Source: JAXGPL01 sp040766985
GTDB taxonomy: Bacteria > Bacillota > Sulfobacillia > JAUYEG01
Direction: 5' to 3'
DNA length: 64,000 bases
Assembly: GCA_040766985.1 (NCBI GenBank)
Contig: JAXGPL010000014.1
Location: forward strand, 1 to 64,000
The notes below the pieces were generated by a model. It ran no database searches. It had not been told where the DNA came from and was given only the letters and a program-made list of their open reading frames with translations. Positions 35,937 through 44,119 of this stretch are shown piece by piece. The translations under genes and the position numbers were made by a program. Every line of letters begins with the position of its first letter. Position 1 is the stretch's first letter.

Positions 35937-35996
35937 AGCCCTGGAGGAACGGCTCGATGTGTCGACCGTGCCACCGGGCAGTAAGGAGAAGATGAC

Positions 35997-36695
35997 GTGA
36001 CGAGTACCGGCAAAGGCAGCCGGCGATTCGAGCCGGGGTGACCCTTGACAGACTAAAACGCGACCCCGAAGTGCAGGCCCTGATGGCCGGCGGCGATCAA
36101 CTGCTCGCGGCCATGGGCTACACTGAGCACGGGACGAGGCATGCAAGCTGGGTTTCGTCCGTGAGCTAGCAACGTTCTCTGCCGCCTCAGTTTTCCCGAA
36201 CGCGAAGCCGAGCTGGCAGGCATCGCTGGCTTTCTGCACGATATCGGCAATGTCGCCGGCCGGCACCAACACGAGCAGACCGGAGCTCTTCTCGCCCGCG
36301 ATGTCCTCCTGCGGCTGGGCATGCCGTACTCCGAGATCGGTATGGTCATGGGAGCCATCGGCAACCACGAGGAAGGGGTCGGCCAGATCGTCAGCAATGT
36401 GGGTGCTGCGCTCGTGCTGGCGGACAAGTCCGACGTTCACCGTACACGTGTTCGTAACCCCGAGATCGCGGCATTCGATATCCACGACCGCGTCAACTAC
36501 GCGGTGGAGCACTCGTTCCTGAGGGTCGACGACAGCCGCAAGGCATTAACCCTTGAACTGACCATCGACACCAAGATCTCGCCGATGATGGACTACTTTG
36601 AGATTTTCCTCAGCCGGATGATGCTATGTCGGCGCGCGGCAAGCTTCCTGGGCGCCAGGTTCGAACTGGAGATCAACGGCACGCGCCTGCTCTAG
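35997..36695 (+). pseudogene. HD-domain (HDIG) phosphohydrolase, frameshifted
   Basis: About 230 residues when repaired. Visible parts in order: TLDRLKRDPEVQALM, YTEHGTRHA, then after a break near 36,160-36,190 EREAELAGIAGFLHDIGN, HEQTGALLARDVLLRLGM, VMGAIGNHEE and ALVLADKSDVHRTRVRNP to LELTIDTKISPMMDYFEIFL. The HD metal residues (HGTRHA, LHDIGN, IGNHEE) are present. This HD family protein is commonly found just upstream of secDF in Clostridia. Start GTG 35997 overlaps TGA 35998-36000 of the extended selB frame. At least two breaks (near 36,040 and 36,170). Confidence 0.75.
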
Positions 36696-36778
36696 ACCGG
36701 CAGGATGTGGCAACCGACGTGATGCACGCCGGGGATGCAAAACCGAGCGATGCAACCGTGCGACGCCACCTTTATCCC

Positions 36779-36787
36779 TGGTATAAT
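36779..36787 (+). promoter_or_regulatory. Extended -10 promoter of secDF
   Basis: TGGTATAAT is a perfect extended -10 (TG-n-TATAAT), 38 bases before secD. No convincing -35 is seen, which is usual for extended -10 promoters. Confidence 0.65.
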
Positions 36788-36825
36788 CAACCCTTAGGGG
36801 TAAACAGGGACAAGGATGGTGTCGC

Positions 36826-38367
36826 ATGGCGTTTTTCGAACCTCGATATTTGTGGCCGGCGGTGCTGGCGCTGGCCTTTTTAGCGGGCACATTGGCAACG
36901 GCGCGCATGTCCGACCCGCGCCGCAGCCGCATCAGGCTGGCCGTGGCGATCATTGTCATCGGTGGCCTGGGCTATTACGCCGTCGCCGTCAACCCGGTGT
37001 TCGCGCATATCAACCAGGGCCTGGACCTCAAGGGCGGCGTACATGTCGTACTCGAGGCTCAGGACTTGCCGGACGCGCCTGTCACCGAGGAGGCCATGGT
37101 CACCGTCCAGGCGATTCTCGCCGCCCGCGTCAACGGGCTCGGCGTGGCTGAGCCGCGCGTCGAGCGGGAAGGCGCGAGGCGGATCGTCGTCGAGTTACCT
37201 GGCATCGCCGACCCGGATCAGGCCATGGCGGACATCGGCCGTACGGCGTATCTGGAGTTTGCCGAGTGGTTCGACCTGTACCTGGTGTCGGCCGGCGACC
37301 GACCGGACGATGTGCGCGCGGTGCTCGCCGAAAAGCTGTCCCTCTCCGCGTCGCGCATCAGCCAGATCCTCGCCGGGCTCGCCGAGGAACCGCAATTGCT
37401 GGCCCAGAGGCTCGAACTTGACGAGCTGATCGACATCGCGGACCCCCTGGACAAGGCGGGGGCCGTGATTCTTGAGGAGCCCAAGACCGTGCTGACCGGC
37501 AAAGACCTCAAGGTCGGAAGCGCGCGGGCGGTCTTCGACCATAACGACCGCCCGGCCGTGTCACTGACGTTTGCCGGGGAGGCCGCCGACACGTTCGCCG
37601 AATTGACCTCGCGTCGGCTGCAGATGCCGATCTACATCTTGCTCGACAGGCAGCTGGTCCAAGCGCCCACAGTGACCGAGCCGATCACAACCGGCCAGGC
37701 CCAGATCTCGGGATACGCCGATTTCGACTCCGCCTTCCGCATCGCCGTTGTGCTCAACTCCGGCGCGCTCCCGGTTAAGCTCGTGCCGCTTGCCCCGCAA
37801 GTCGTCAGCGCTTCGCTGGGTGCCGACTCGATCGCCCGCAGCAAGGTCGCCGGGACGGTTGCGATCTGCGCCGTGGTTGCCTTTATGTTCCTGTTCTACC
37901 GTGCCGCCGGGTTGCTGGCCGACATCGCGCTCGGCGTATACATGCTGCTCGTGCTCGGCGCCCTCGCGGCTATCAACGCGACCCTGACTCTGCCAGGCGT
38001 GGCGGGCCTTCTCCTGTCTGTGGGCATGGCGGTCGACGCCAACGTAATCACGTTTGAGCGGGTGCGGGAGGAACTCAAGCTCGGCAGGACCATCCGCTCT
38101 GCCATCGAGAGCGGGTACTCGCGGGCTTTCGGCACTATCATCGACTCCAACCTGACAACCCTGCTTGCGGGCGGTGTCCTGTTCTACCTCGGGACGGGGC
38201 CGGTCCGCGGTTTCGCCGTCACGCTGATCGTCGGCATCGTGATGAGCCTGATCACGGCGGTGTACGTATCCCGCTATCTGTTGCGCCTCGCGGCAAGGGG
38301 CGGCTGGCTGAGTGACCCGCGGCTGTTCTTCGGCGCGGGCCCCTCAGGGGGTGATGCCAATGCGTAG
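36826..38367 (+). CDS. secD: Protein translocase subunit SecD
   Basis: 513-residue RND-type membrane protein that helps pull secreted proteins through SecYEG using the proton or sodium gradient. After two N-terminal hydrophobic segments comes the signature GLDLKGGVHVVLEAQ. The periplasmic P1 domain follows, then five C-terminal membrane helices with LLLSVGMAVDANVITFERVREELKLG and GFAVTLIVGIVMSLITAVYVSR. Start ATG 36826 with AAGGA upstream. It overlaps secF by eight bases. Confidence 0.95.
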   Translation: MAFFEPRYLWPAVLALAFLAGTLATARMSDPRRSRIRLAVAIIVIGGLGYYAVAVNPVFAHINQGLDLKGGVHVVLEAQDLPDAPVTEEAMVTVQAILAARVNGLGVAEPRVEREGARRIVVELPGIADPDQAMADIGRTAYLEFAEWFDLYLVSAGDRPDDVRAVLAEKLSLSASRISQILAGLAEEPQLLAQRLELDELIDIADPLDKAGAVILEEPKTVLTGKDLKVGSARAVFDHNDRPAVSLTFAGEAADTFAELTSRRLQMPIYILLDRQLVQAPTVTEPITTGQAQISGYADFDSAFRIAVVLNSGALPVKLVPLAPQVVSASLGADSIARSKVAGTVAICAVVAFMFLFYRAAGLLADIALGVYMLLVLGALAAINATLTLPGVAGLLLSVGMAVDANVITFERVREELKLGRTIRSAIESGYSRAFGTIIDSNLTTLLAGGVLFYLGTGPVRGFAVTLIVGIVMSLITAVYVSRYLLRLAARGGWLSDPRLFFGAGPSGGDANA

Positions 38368-39433
38368 GCTCCAGGCGTTCGACTTCTTCGGTTCGCGGCG
38401 CATATGGTTTGCCGTCTCGGTGGCCGCCATTCTGGCCGGGATGGTCACCCTCGCGTTGCCTGGTTTCGGCCTGCAGTTGGGCATCGATTTCGTCGGCGGC
38501 TCGTTGCTCGAGGCACGCTTTGAGCGCACTGACGTCACCACGTCCGAGGTGCGCGAGGCCTCCGGCGCCGCTGGGCTTGGGCGAACCGATTATCCAGAAG
38601 GCCTCCGACGACCCCCAACGCTTCCTGGTGCGCAACGCGCCTTTGACGAAACCCAACGCTCCGCCGTCGAGGATACCCTGCGCGACAAAATCGGCGAATT
38701 CGAACTCATCCAGTTCGAGGGCATCGCCGGCGTAATCGGCGCCGAGCTTACGCGCAAGGCCTTCCTGGCCGTCGCCGTTGCCGCAGCCCTGATGCTGCTC
38801 TACATCACGGTCCGGTTCGAGTTCCGGTTCGGAGTCGCCGCAGTCATCGCCCTCCTGCACGACGTGGCGTTGACCGTCGGCATATTCTCCCTGCTGCGCC
38901 GCGAAGTCAACAGCAGCTTCGTCGCGGCGATCCTGACCGTTGTCGGTTACTCGATCAACGATACGATCGTCGTCTTTGACCGCATCCGCGAAACCTCCGG
39001 GCCGGCCCACGGCCCCGGCGACTTCGGTCCGCTGGTCAACCGCAGCATTTCGGAGACGCTACGCCGTACCATCAACACCTCCGTGACGACTTTGCTGGCC
39101 ATCGGCGCGGTGTACGTTTTCGGCGGACGCACCACCCGCGACTTCGCCCTCGCGCTGATCATCGGCGTCACTACCGGCACGTACTCATCGGTCTTCATTG
39201 CCACCTCGATCTGGGCGATGTGGCGCGAGCGCTCCGAAGCGGCGCACACCCACGGGGCTTCAGGTAACGCGGCGACCTCGGCCGCCGACAGGGCAGCAGG
39301 CGAGCCCGTTGCCGCCGCCGTTGCGAATCAGACCACGGGAGCAGGCAAAGCGTCCACGGCAGGCGGCGGCGGTGCAAGGACCGCAGCGTCACGGCAATCG
39401 GGGCAAGGCAAGCGCAAACGGCGCCGGCGGTAG
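38360..39433 (+). CDS. secF: Protein translocase subunit SecF (two compensating frameshifts)
   Basis: About 357 residues. The N-terminus has FDFFGSRRIWFAVSV and GIDFVGGSLLEARFE, and the membrane domain has LTRKAFLAVAVAAALMLLYI, VGYSINDTIVVFDRIRE, TLRRTINTSVTTLLA and ALALIIGVTTGTYSSVFIA. Residues about 73-95 are out of frame: a neighbouring frame reads LGEPIIQKASDDPQRFLVRN, which is SecF-like, so one indel near 38,578 is undone by another near 38,643. A 70-residue low-complexity Ala/Gly/Arg tail ends in KRKRRRR. The start ATG 38360 is chosen because GGGGG lies 8 bases upstream; ATG 38354 is possible. Confidence 0.92.
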   Translation: MRRLQAFDFFGSRRIWFAVSVAAILAGMVTLALPGFGLQLGIDFVGGSLLEARFERTDVTTSEVREASGAAGLGRTDYPEGLRRPPTLPGAQRAFDETQRSAVEDTLRDKIGEFELIQFEGIAGVIGAELTRKAFLAVAVAAALMLLYITVRFEFRFGVAAVIALLHDVALTVGIFSLLRREVNSSFVAAILTVVGYSINDTIVVFDRIRETSGPAHGPGDFGPLVNRSISETLRRTINTSVTTLLAIGAVYVFGGRTTRDFALALIIGVTTGTYSSVFIATSIWAMWRERSEAAHTHGASGNAATSAADRAAGEPVAAAVANQTTGAGKASTAGGGGARTAASRQSGQGKRKRRRR

Positions 39434-39770
39434 AAGGCAGGGCGGCCGGCAGGCTGCGGCTGCAGCGCACCGCCCGATTGCGCCGGCCGGTTCCGGTGGC
39501 GCTGTACGACGTCCAGATCAAACCGGGTGTAACGCGCAAACAGCCCTGAGTTCGACGACCGCGCATTTGCTCCACGGGCGGCGAACTGGGGGCTGCGACC
39601 TCAACTTTCGTCTTCCAAGCGCCCGCCCCAAACCCGCTCTCCCAAACGCTTCGCCCAAGACGCCGCCCCCACGGCGCAGCCCCGCCAAAACCTATACCTA
39701 GCTGCGCGTTTGAGCATGCAGGCACATCTGGTCGCGCAGACTAGGAGGAGTTCAGAGGTGGAGGTTGACG
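39434..39770. other. Intergenic region between secF and the AAA+ gene
   Basis: 337 bases with no supportable gene. Near the end AGGAGG (about 39743) and GTGGAGG (39758-39764) are Shine-Dalgarno-like; the second serves ATG 39771. No clear terminator or promoter was recognised. Confidence 0.5.
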
Positions 39771-41495
39771 ATGCGCTCCTATTCGACCCTGGTCCGACAT
39801 CCTGGTAATCAAACCCTGTTCGAGGCCGTCGAGTTATCCCTCGTTGCGGCACTTGCCGGTTGGCCGCTGCACCTGCACGCCGAAGGTCTCCGCGGCACAG
39901 GAAAGACCACCATCATCCGTTCGGCGCGCGAGATCATCCCCAAGATCACCCGCATCCAAGGCTGCAGCTACAACTGTGACCCCGCCAGGCCTCACTGCCC
40001 CCAGCACCGGGGGCTGACCGGGGAGCAGGTCAGGGCGCTCGGCACCGAGGAAATCCCGATGCCCTTCCTTGAGATTTCCCATTCCGCAAAGGTCGGGACC
40101 GTTGCCGGCAGTATCGACCTGGCCCGTCTGACGGACCGCTCCGGGCCGGAAACCGCCCTCCTGCCCGGCGTCCTGGCCCGCGCTCACCGCGGGATCGTGT
40201 TCATTGACGAAATCAACCGGCTCGCCGACACGTCGCCGGAAATCACCGACCTCCTGCTCGACGCCATGGGAACGCGTCCGGGCCGGCTGCAAATCGAGGA
40301 AACCGGCCTGCCAACCGTCGAGCTGCCCGTACAGGTGACCGTCTGGGCCGCGAGCAACCCCGACGAGGATCCCGGTGCGCTGGAAGACGTCCGGCGCCAA
40401 CTGGCGGACCGCTTTGACCTCAACGTCAGCATGGGCCGGGTCAGCAGCCGTGACGTCCTGCTGGAGATCCTCGGCGAGGCGGATCCCGAGGGCAGAGCCT
40501 CCGTCCCCCTCGCCGCCCCACACGCGGGCGCCGAAGCCAGCGCCGCACCCGGCCTGCAAGGCGGCAAGGGCCGCACACGATGCCGCTTCGCCAGCGTACT
40601 CAAGGCAAGGGCTTCGGCGGCGGCCAGCGTCGCCTTCCCGGCAGCGGTGCGCCGAGCGATCGCCGACCTCTACCTGGAATGCGGGCTTGAGAGCCTTCGC
40701 ACCGTCGAGGCCGTGCAACTGGCCGCGCGCGTGGCGTGCGCACGCGGCGGGCGGGAGGAGGTTTCTCTTGACGACCTTCGCCGGATAGTCCCCCTCGTGG
40801 CGGGCCGTCGCGCTGATCCGGAGGCGATTCAGCGCTTCCTTGCCAGGGCTGCCCAGGTCGAGCCACGGCCGGCCGCGGGCTCGTGGGCCGCGCATCCCGC
40901 CGACCCGGCCGGCCGCGGCCCCGGGGGCGGGGCTCTGGCACTGACGCAGGCGCAGGGCCCCACTGGAGCAGGCAGGGAGGCCCAACCTGAAGGGCGGGCC
41001 CAGGCCCAGGGTCAAACGCACGCTCAGGCCCATGGCCGGCCCTACCCCGAGGCGCAGGGCGGGGAGGGGCTCAGGAGCGATGGCGGGCAAACCCGCGACG
41101 CGGCGCGCTATCAACCTTGGGCGGCGGGGGATGTGGTGGACTGCAGCCCGGCGGCGCATGGGCCGGAGGCAGCCGGCCGTTCGCAGGGCGGGCGCATTCC
41201 CGAGATGCCCGCAGGTGGAGCCAATCAGCACCGCGGCCGCCGGCCCGGGTTCCTGTCGCGTCTTTTCAGCCCGTTTCTACCCGGCGACGGCTTGACGTCT
41301 CCTTCCTGGCCCGTTCCTGGCCAGAGCGCCGCCAACTGGCCGAGCGGAGCGCCGCCTTCGGGGGACCAGCCGCCCTGGCCCGTCCAGGCGCCCCCGGAGA
41401 GGGCTCGGCAACTCCAGCAGTTGTCACCGCAGGATCTGGTACGGGTTCCGGACGGGGAGGCCCCCGCGCGGGGCGTTGAGGTCCGGTTTCGATGA
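39771..41495 (+). CDS. ChlI/MoxR-like AAA+ ATPase with Cys-rich insertion
   Basis: 574 residues related to the magnesium-chelatase I subunit. Walker A is GLRGTGKTT (39-47), Walker B GIVFIDEINR (141-150), sensor 1 in VWAASNPDEDPG (about 191-202), and an arginine-rich helix LEDVRRQLADRFDLNV follows. Between Walker A and B is IQGCSYNCDPARPHCPQHR (62-80), a C-x3-C-x6-C-x2-H motif that suggests a bound metal or Fe-S centre and is not part of standard ChlI. From about 370 the protein becomes Gln/Gly/Pro/Ala-rich and unstructured to the end. Start ATG 39771 with GTGGAGG 6 bases upstream. It overlaps the next gene (ATGA). Confidence 0.88.
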   Translation: MRSYSTLVRHPGNQTLFEAVELSLVAALAGWPLHLHAEGLRGTGKTTIIRSAREIIPKITRIQGCSYNCDPARPHCPQHRGLTGEQVRALGTEEIPMPFLEISHSAKVGTVAGSIDLARLTDRSGPETALLPGVLARAHRGIVFIDEINRLADTSPEITDLLLDAMGTRPGRLQIEETGLPTVELPVQVTVWAASNPDEDPGALEDVRRQLADRFDLNVSMGRVSSRDVLLEILGEADPEGRASVPLAAPHAGAEASAAPGLQGGKGRTRCRFASVLKARASAAASVAFPAAVRRAIADLYLECGLESLRTVEAVQLAARVACARGGREEVSLDDLRRIVPLVAGRRADPEAIQRFLARAAQVEPRPAAGSWAAHPADPAGRGPGGGALALTQAQGPTGAGREAQPEGRAQAQGQTHAQAHGRPYPEAQGGEGLRSDGGQTRDAARYQPWAAGDVVDCSPAAHGPEAAGRSQGGRIPEMPAGGANQHRGRRPGFLSRLFSPFLPGDGLTSPSWPVPGQSAANWPSGAPPSGDQPPWPVQAPPERARQLQQLSPQDLVRVPDGEAPARGVEVRFR

Positions 41496-42280
41496 AGCCG
41501 CTTGACTTGCTCCGTCCGTCTGCAGATACCGACAACAGACAGCTTGCCCGGCACGCCCTGCACTTCGAAGGTGCGGCCAGGGTCCTCGCCGCGCTGTTGG
41601 CGGACGGACACGGGGCCCTCATCGGCGATACGACATGCGTCAGCCGTTCGGTTCACACGCTTGACCCGTTCCGGCCGGGCTGCGTCCGGGTCGTGCAGTC
41701 GGCGGACGCGGGCCGGGTCTTCTACCATCGCCGGCGGACGCGCGAAGTGGTGCACCTGGATGTATTTCACGCGGTCGGCACCGTGAGCCACCGAACCGTG
41801 GCCGGGGCGCTCCGTCAAGCTGCCCTGCGGTTTGCGCTTTGCAGAGGGGCCGGAGCGGTCTCGTGGGTGCCGGCCGGGGCGATCCTGCCCGATCTGATCG
41901 ACGTGCAGACCGCAGCGGGCGGCGGAAGGGTCACGGGCGCCCTGAAGTACGGCCAGGGCGCCCAGCTCAAGGAATCGCACCAAAATCACGTCCATATCGC
42001 CTGTCTTCTGCCGGACGAGGGGTTCGAGCTGCTGTTTTGGTTGGTGGACGCCGCGGAGCGCGAAATCCTGCGGCAGGGGCTGGAGATCCGCCGCCTTGAG
42101 CATATCGAACACGACCCGGGCACGAGCGGCGCGCCGCTCGATATGTCCCCCTACGCCACGGCATCCGATTCTCTTCTCCGCGGCGACCCGGTCGCTGGGG
42201 AACCCGGCGCCGGGACCGCAAGCTCCGCGCCGGGCGTCGACCCGGCCACCTGCCGCCTGGCGCTTGACCTTGCCGGCTAG
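41492..42280 (+). CDS. Uncharacterised protein between ChlI-like and VWA genes
   Basis: 262 residues that I do not recognise. It overlaps the AAA+ gene by four bases and ends 9 bases before the VWA gene, so it is the middle member of a three-gene unit. Visible features: LARHALHFEGAARVLAALLA at the start, SRSVHTLDPFRPGCVRVV, HLDVFHAVGTVSHRTVAGAL, GALKYGQGAQLKESHQNHVHIACLL, and a helix VDAAEREILRQGLEIRRLEH. No membrane segment or signal peptide. Its position suggests an adaptor or substrate partner of the ChlI-like/VWA pair. Confidence 0.8.
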   Translation: MKPLDLLRPSADTDNRQLARHALHFEGAARVLAALLADGHGALIGDTTCVSRSVHTLDPFRPGCVRVVQSADAGRVFYHRRRTREVVHLDVFHAVGTVSHRTVAGALRQAALRFALCRGAGAVSWVPAGAILPDLIDVQTAAGGGRVTGALKYGQGAQLKESHQNHVHIACLLPDEGFELLFWLVDAAEREILRQGLEIRRLEHIEHDPGTSGAPLDMSPYATASDSLLRGDPVAGEPGAGTASSAPGVDPATCRLALDLAG

Positions 42281-42289
42281 TTCGGGACG

Positions 42290-43381
42290 ATGGAGGACTT
42301 GTCGCGCGCGATGCGGTCGGTTGCCTCTGGCGCTCCGGCTCCGGAATGGACTGCCCGGTCTGCACCCTGGTCGACCGACACCGCGGCTTCCGTCCTGCAA
42401 AAACATGGGCTGCTTGCCGAGCGGTACGGCACCTCCTGTCTGACGGATGAGGGGTGGCGGCTGTTCTTTGCTCTTGAGGCGAGCCGCCGCGAGTTGGAGG
42501 CGCAGTTCAAGCGGATGCTCAAACGCGGGCGCTGGCGGGGCCCGCGCCCCCAACCGAACGCCACCTCGCGCCTTGACCACGCCGGGCGGCCGACCCATTC
42601 GCGGACGGCCAAGGAAGCATGCCCCCTCAGCCCAGGTGAACGCGTGCCCCAGTTGGCCGTCGTCTCTACCGTCATCAGCGCCGCGGTGCGTAGCCTGGCA
42701 GGCTCCGGCGGTTCGCACGCCGTCCCGGCGACCGCGCCGCCCGTCCCGGCGACCGCGCCGCCCGCTCATGCAGCCGCACCCTCCGCCCTGACGATCGTGC
42801 CGGGCGATCTGCGCAAACCGCTTCCGCGCCCCAGACGACGGGCCGACGTCTGCCTCGTGCTCGATGCAAGCGCGAGCATGGCGGGCAGGCGCCTCCGCGC
42901 AGCCAAGTACCTCGCGCAGCACCTCCTGCTGGCCAGTCGCGACCGGGTCGCGGTCGTGGTCTTCCAGGAGCGGCAGGCGCAGGTAGTAGTGCCGTTTACG
43001 CGGGATTTCCGGGCAGCGGAGCGCGGGCTGGCCTCAATCGAGCCCCTTGGCCTGACTCCTCTGGCCGAGGGCCTGGTAACCGCCTGCGAATACGTGCGGC
43101 GGCGGCGCCGGAACGATTGCTGCCTCCTGCTGATAACCGACGGGATCCCAACGGTGCCCAAGTGGGGCCAGCACCCGATGGATGACGCGCGGCAGGCGGC
43201 GACCGAACTCACGAGACACCGTTTACGGCTGATCTGCCTTGGGCTTGAACCCAACCGCGGGTTCCTCACTGAGTTGGCCGCCATGGCCAAGGGCTCGCTG
43301 TACGTCGTCGAGGAACTCGAACCCGATTCCCTGGTCCGGGCGGTCGACGACCGGGGCCTGCTCGACGGTTGCCGCCGGTGA
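42290..43381 (+). CDS. VWA domain protein (ChlD-like)
   Basis: 363 residues. The N-terminal 170 residues are a helical ChlD-like region plus a Pro/Ala linker with a repeated VPATAPP. The von Willebrand A domain (about 185-345) has a complete MIDAS: DASASM (DxSxS), the Thr in GLTPLAEGL and the Asp in ITDGIPT. In chelatases and MoxR systems the VWA subunit forms a ring complex with the AAA+ partner and binds the target. It is the third gene of the cassette and probably acts with the ChlI-like protein on a metal cofactor or protein target. Confidence 0.88.
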   Translation: MEDLSRAMRSVASGAPAPEWTARSAPWSTDTAASVLQKHGLLAERYGTSCLTDEGWRLFFALEASRRELEAQFKRMLKRGRWRGPRPQPNATSRLDHAGRPTHSRTAKEACPLSPGERVPQLAVVSTVISAAVRSLAGSGGSHAVPATAPPVPATAPPAHAAAPSALTIVPGDLRKPLPRPRRRADVCLVLDASASMAGRRLRAAKYLAQHLLLASRDRVAVVVFQERQAQVVVPFTRDFRAAERGLASIEPLGLTPLAEGLVTACEYVRRRRRNDCCLLLITDGIPTVPKWGQHPMDDARQAATELTRHRLRLICLGLEPNRGFLTELAAMAKGSLYVVEELEPDSLVRAVDDRGLLDGCRR

Positions 43382-43484
43382 GCTCCGCCGCGGGGCGGAC
43401 AAGCCCTAAGAGGGATGCCTGAACCGGTGACAGAATTAATGGCGTAGTCTACCCGCGGGCCGGGCATTCGGGAGCCGGGGTCTC

Positions 43485-44117
43485 ATGCGGGCAGGGGGCT
43501 TTGGGGCTGTGGTTTATCTCTTCCTCGCGCTGTTCTTTGCATTGGCCGTCGCGGCTTTCGCAATACAGAATTCGCACCTCATAATCCTCCAGTTTCTGGG
43601 GTGGGATCTGACCACCTCGCTTGCGCTGGTCCTGATCGGTGCGACCATCGCCGGCGCGCTGATCGTCGGCCTTCTGGCATTCTTCCGGCAGGTGGGCATG
43701 GGGCTCAAACTGATGGACGAGCGGAGCCGGGCCCACAAGACGTCTCAGGAGCTTGAGCAGCTCCGGCTGGCATCGAGCGAGTTGCGGCGCGAGTTGGACC
43801 AGGCACGGGAGCAAAACCGCAGACTGACCGAGCGCATCGCAGAACTCCAGACCGGCCCGGCCGAAGAACTGGGTCCGCCGGTCCGGCGTTCGCCCGGCGG
43901 CAGCGGTCCGGTGGTTGCCCAGGCCGTACCCACCGGGCCCGGGCCGGCCGTACCGCCCGTACCCGCGCCCACGCTGCCAACGTCGCCTACACCCGTGTCG
44001 CACGCGCCCGCGTCACCCACCCCCCCCGCGGGCGCCCCCGTACCCGATGATGACACGCAGGCTGCCCGCAAGACCCGGCCCCGCTCGGACGAGGCCGAGC
44101 CGCAAGGGGCCGACTAG
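43485..44117 (+). CDS. LapA family (DUF1049) membrane protein
   Basis: 210 residues with two membrane helices (about 8-28 and 42-64: VVYLFLALFFALAVAAFAIQ, then TSLALVLIGATIAGALIVGL). The intervening QNSHLIILQFLGWDL is the LapA/DUF1049 signature. A coiled coil follows (about 80-122, ELEQLRLASSELRRELDQAR) and then a Pro/Thr-rich tail. E. coli LapA works in lipopolysaccharide assembly; here it is probably a membrane scaffold. recJ starts 2 bases after the stop. Confidence 0.85.
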   Translation: MRAGGFGAVVYLFLALFFALAVAAFAIQNSHLIILQFLGWDLTTSLALVLIGATIAGALIVGLLAFFRQVGMGLKLMDERSRAHKTSQELEQLRLASSELRRELDQAREQNRRLTERIAELQTGPAEELGPPVRRSPGGSGPVVAQAVPTGPGPAVPPVPAPTLPTSPTPVSHAPASPTPPAGAPVPDDDTQAARKTRPRSDEAEPQGAD

Positions 44118-44119
44118 GG

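Noticed and set aside
35797..36000. Independent 67-residue ORF in the repeat
   Set aside because: It is a by-product of the 50-bp duplication; only its last part looks like the old SelB end.
39834..41231. 465-residue minus-strand ORF
   Set aside because: It is opposite the ChlI-like ATPase and has no recognisable domain or ribosome-binding site.
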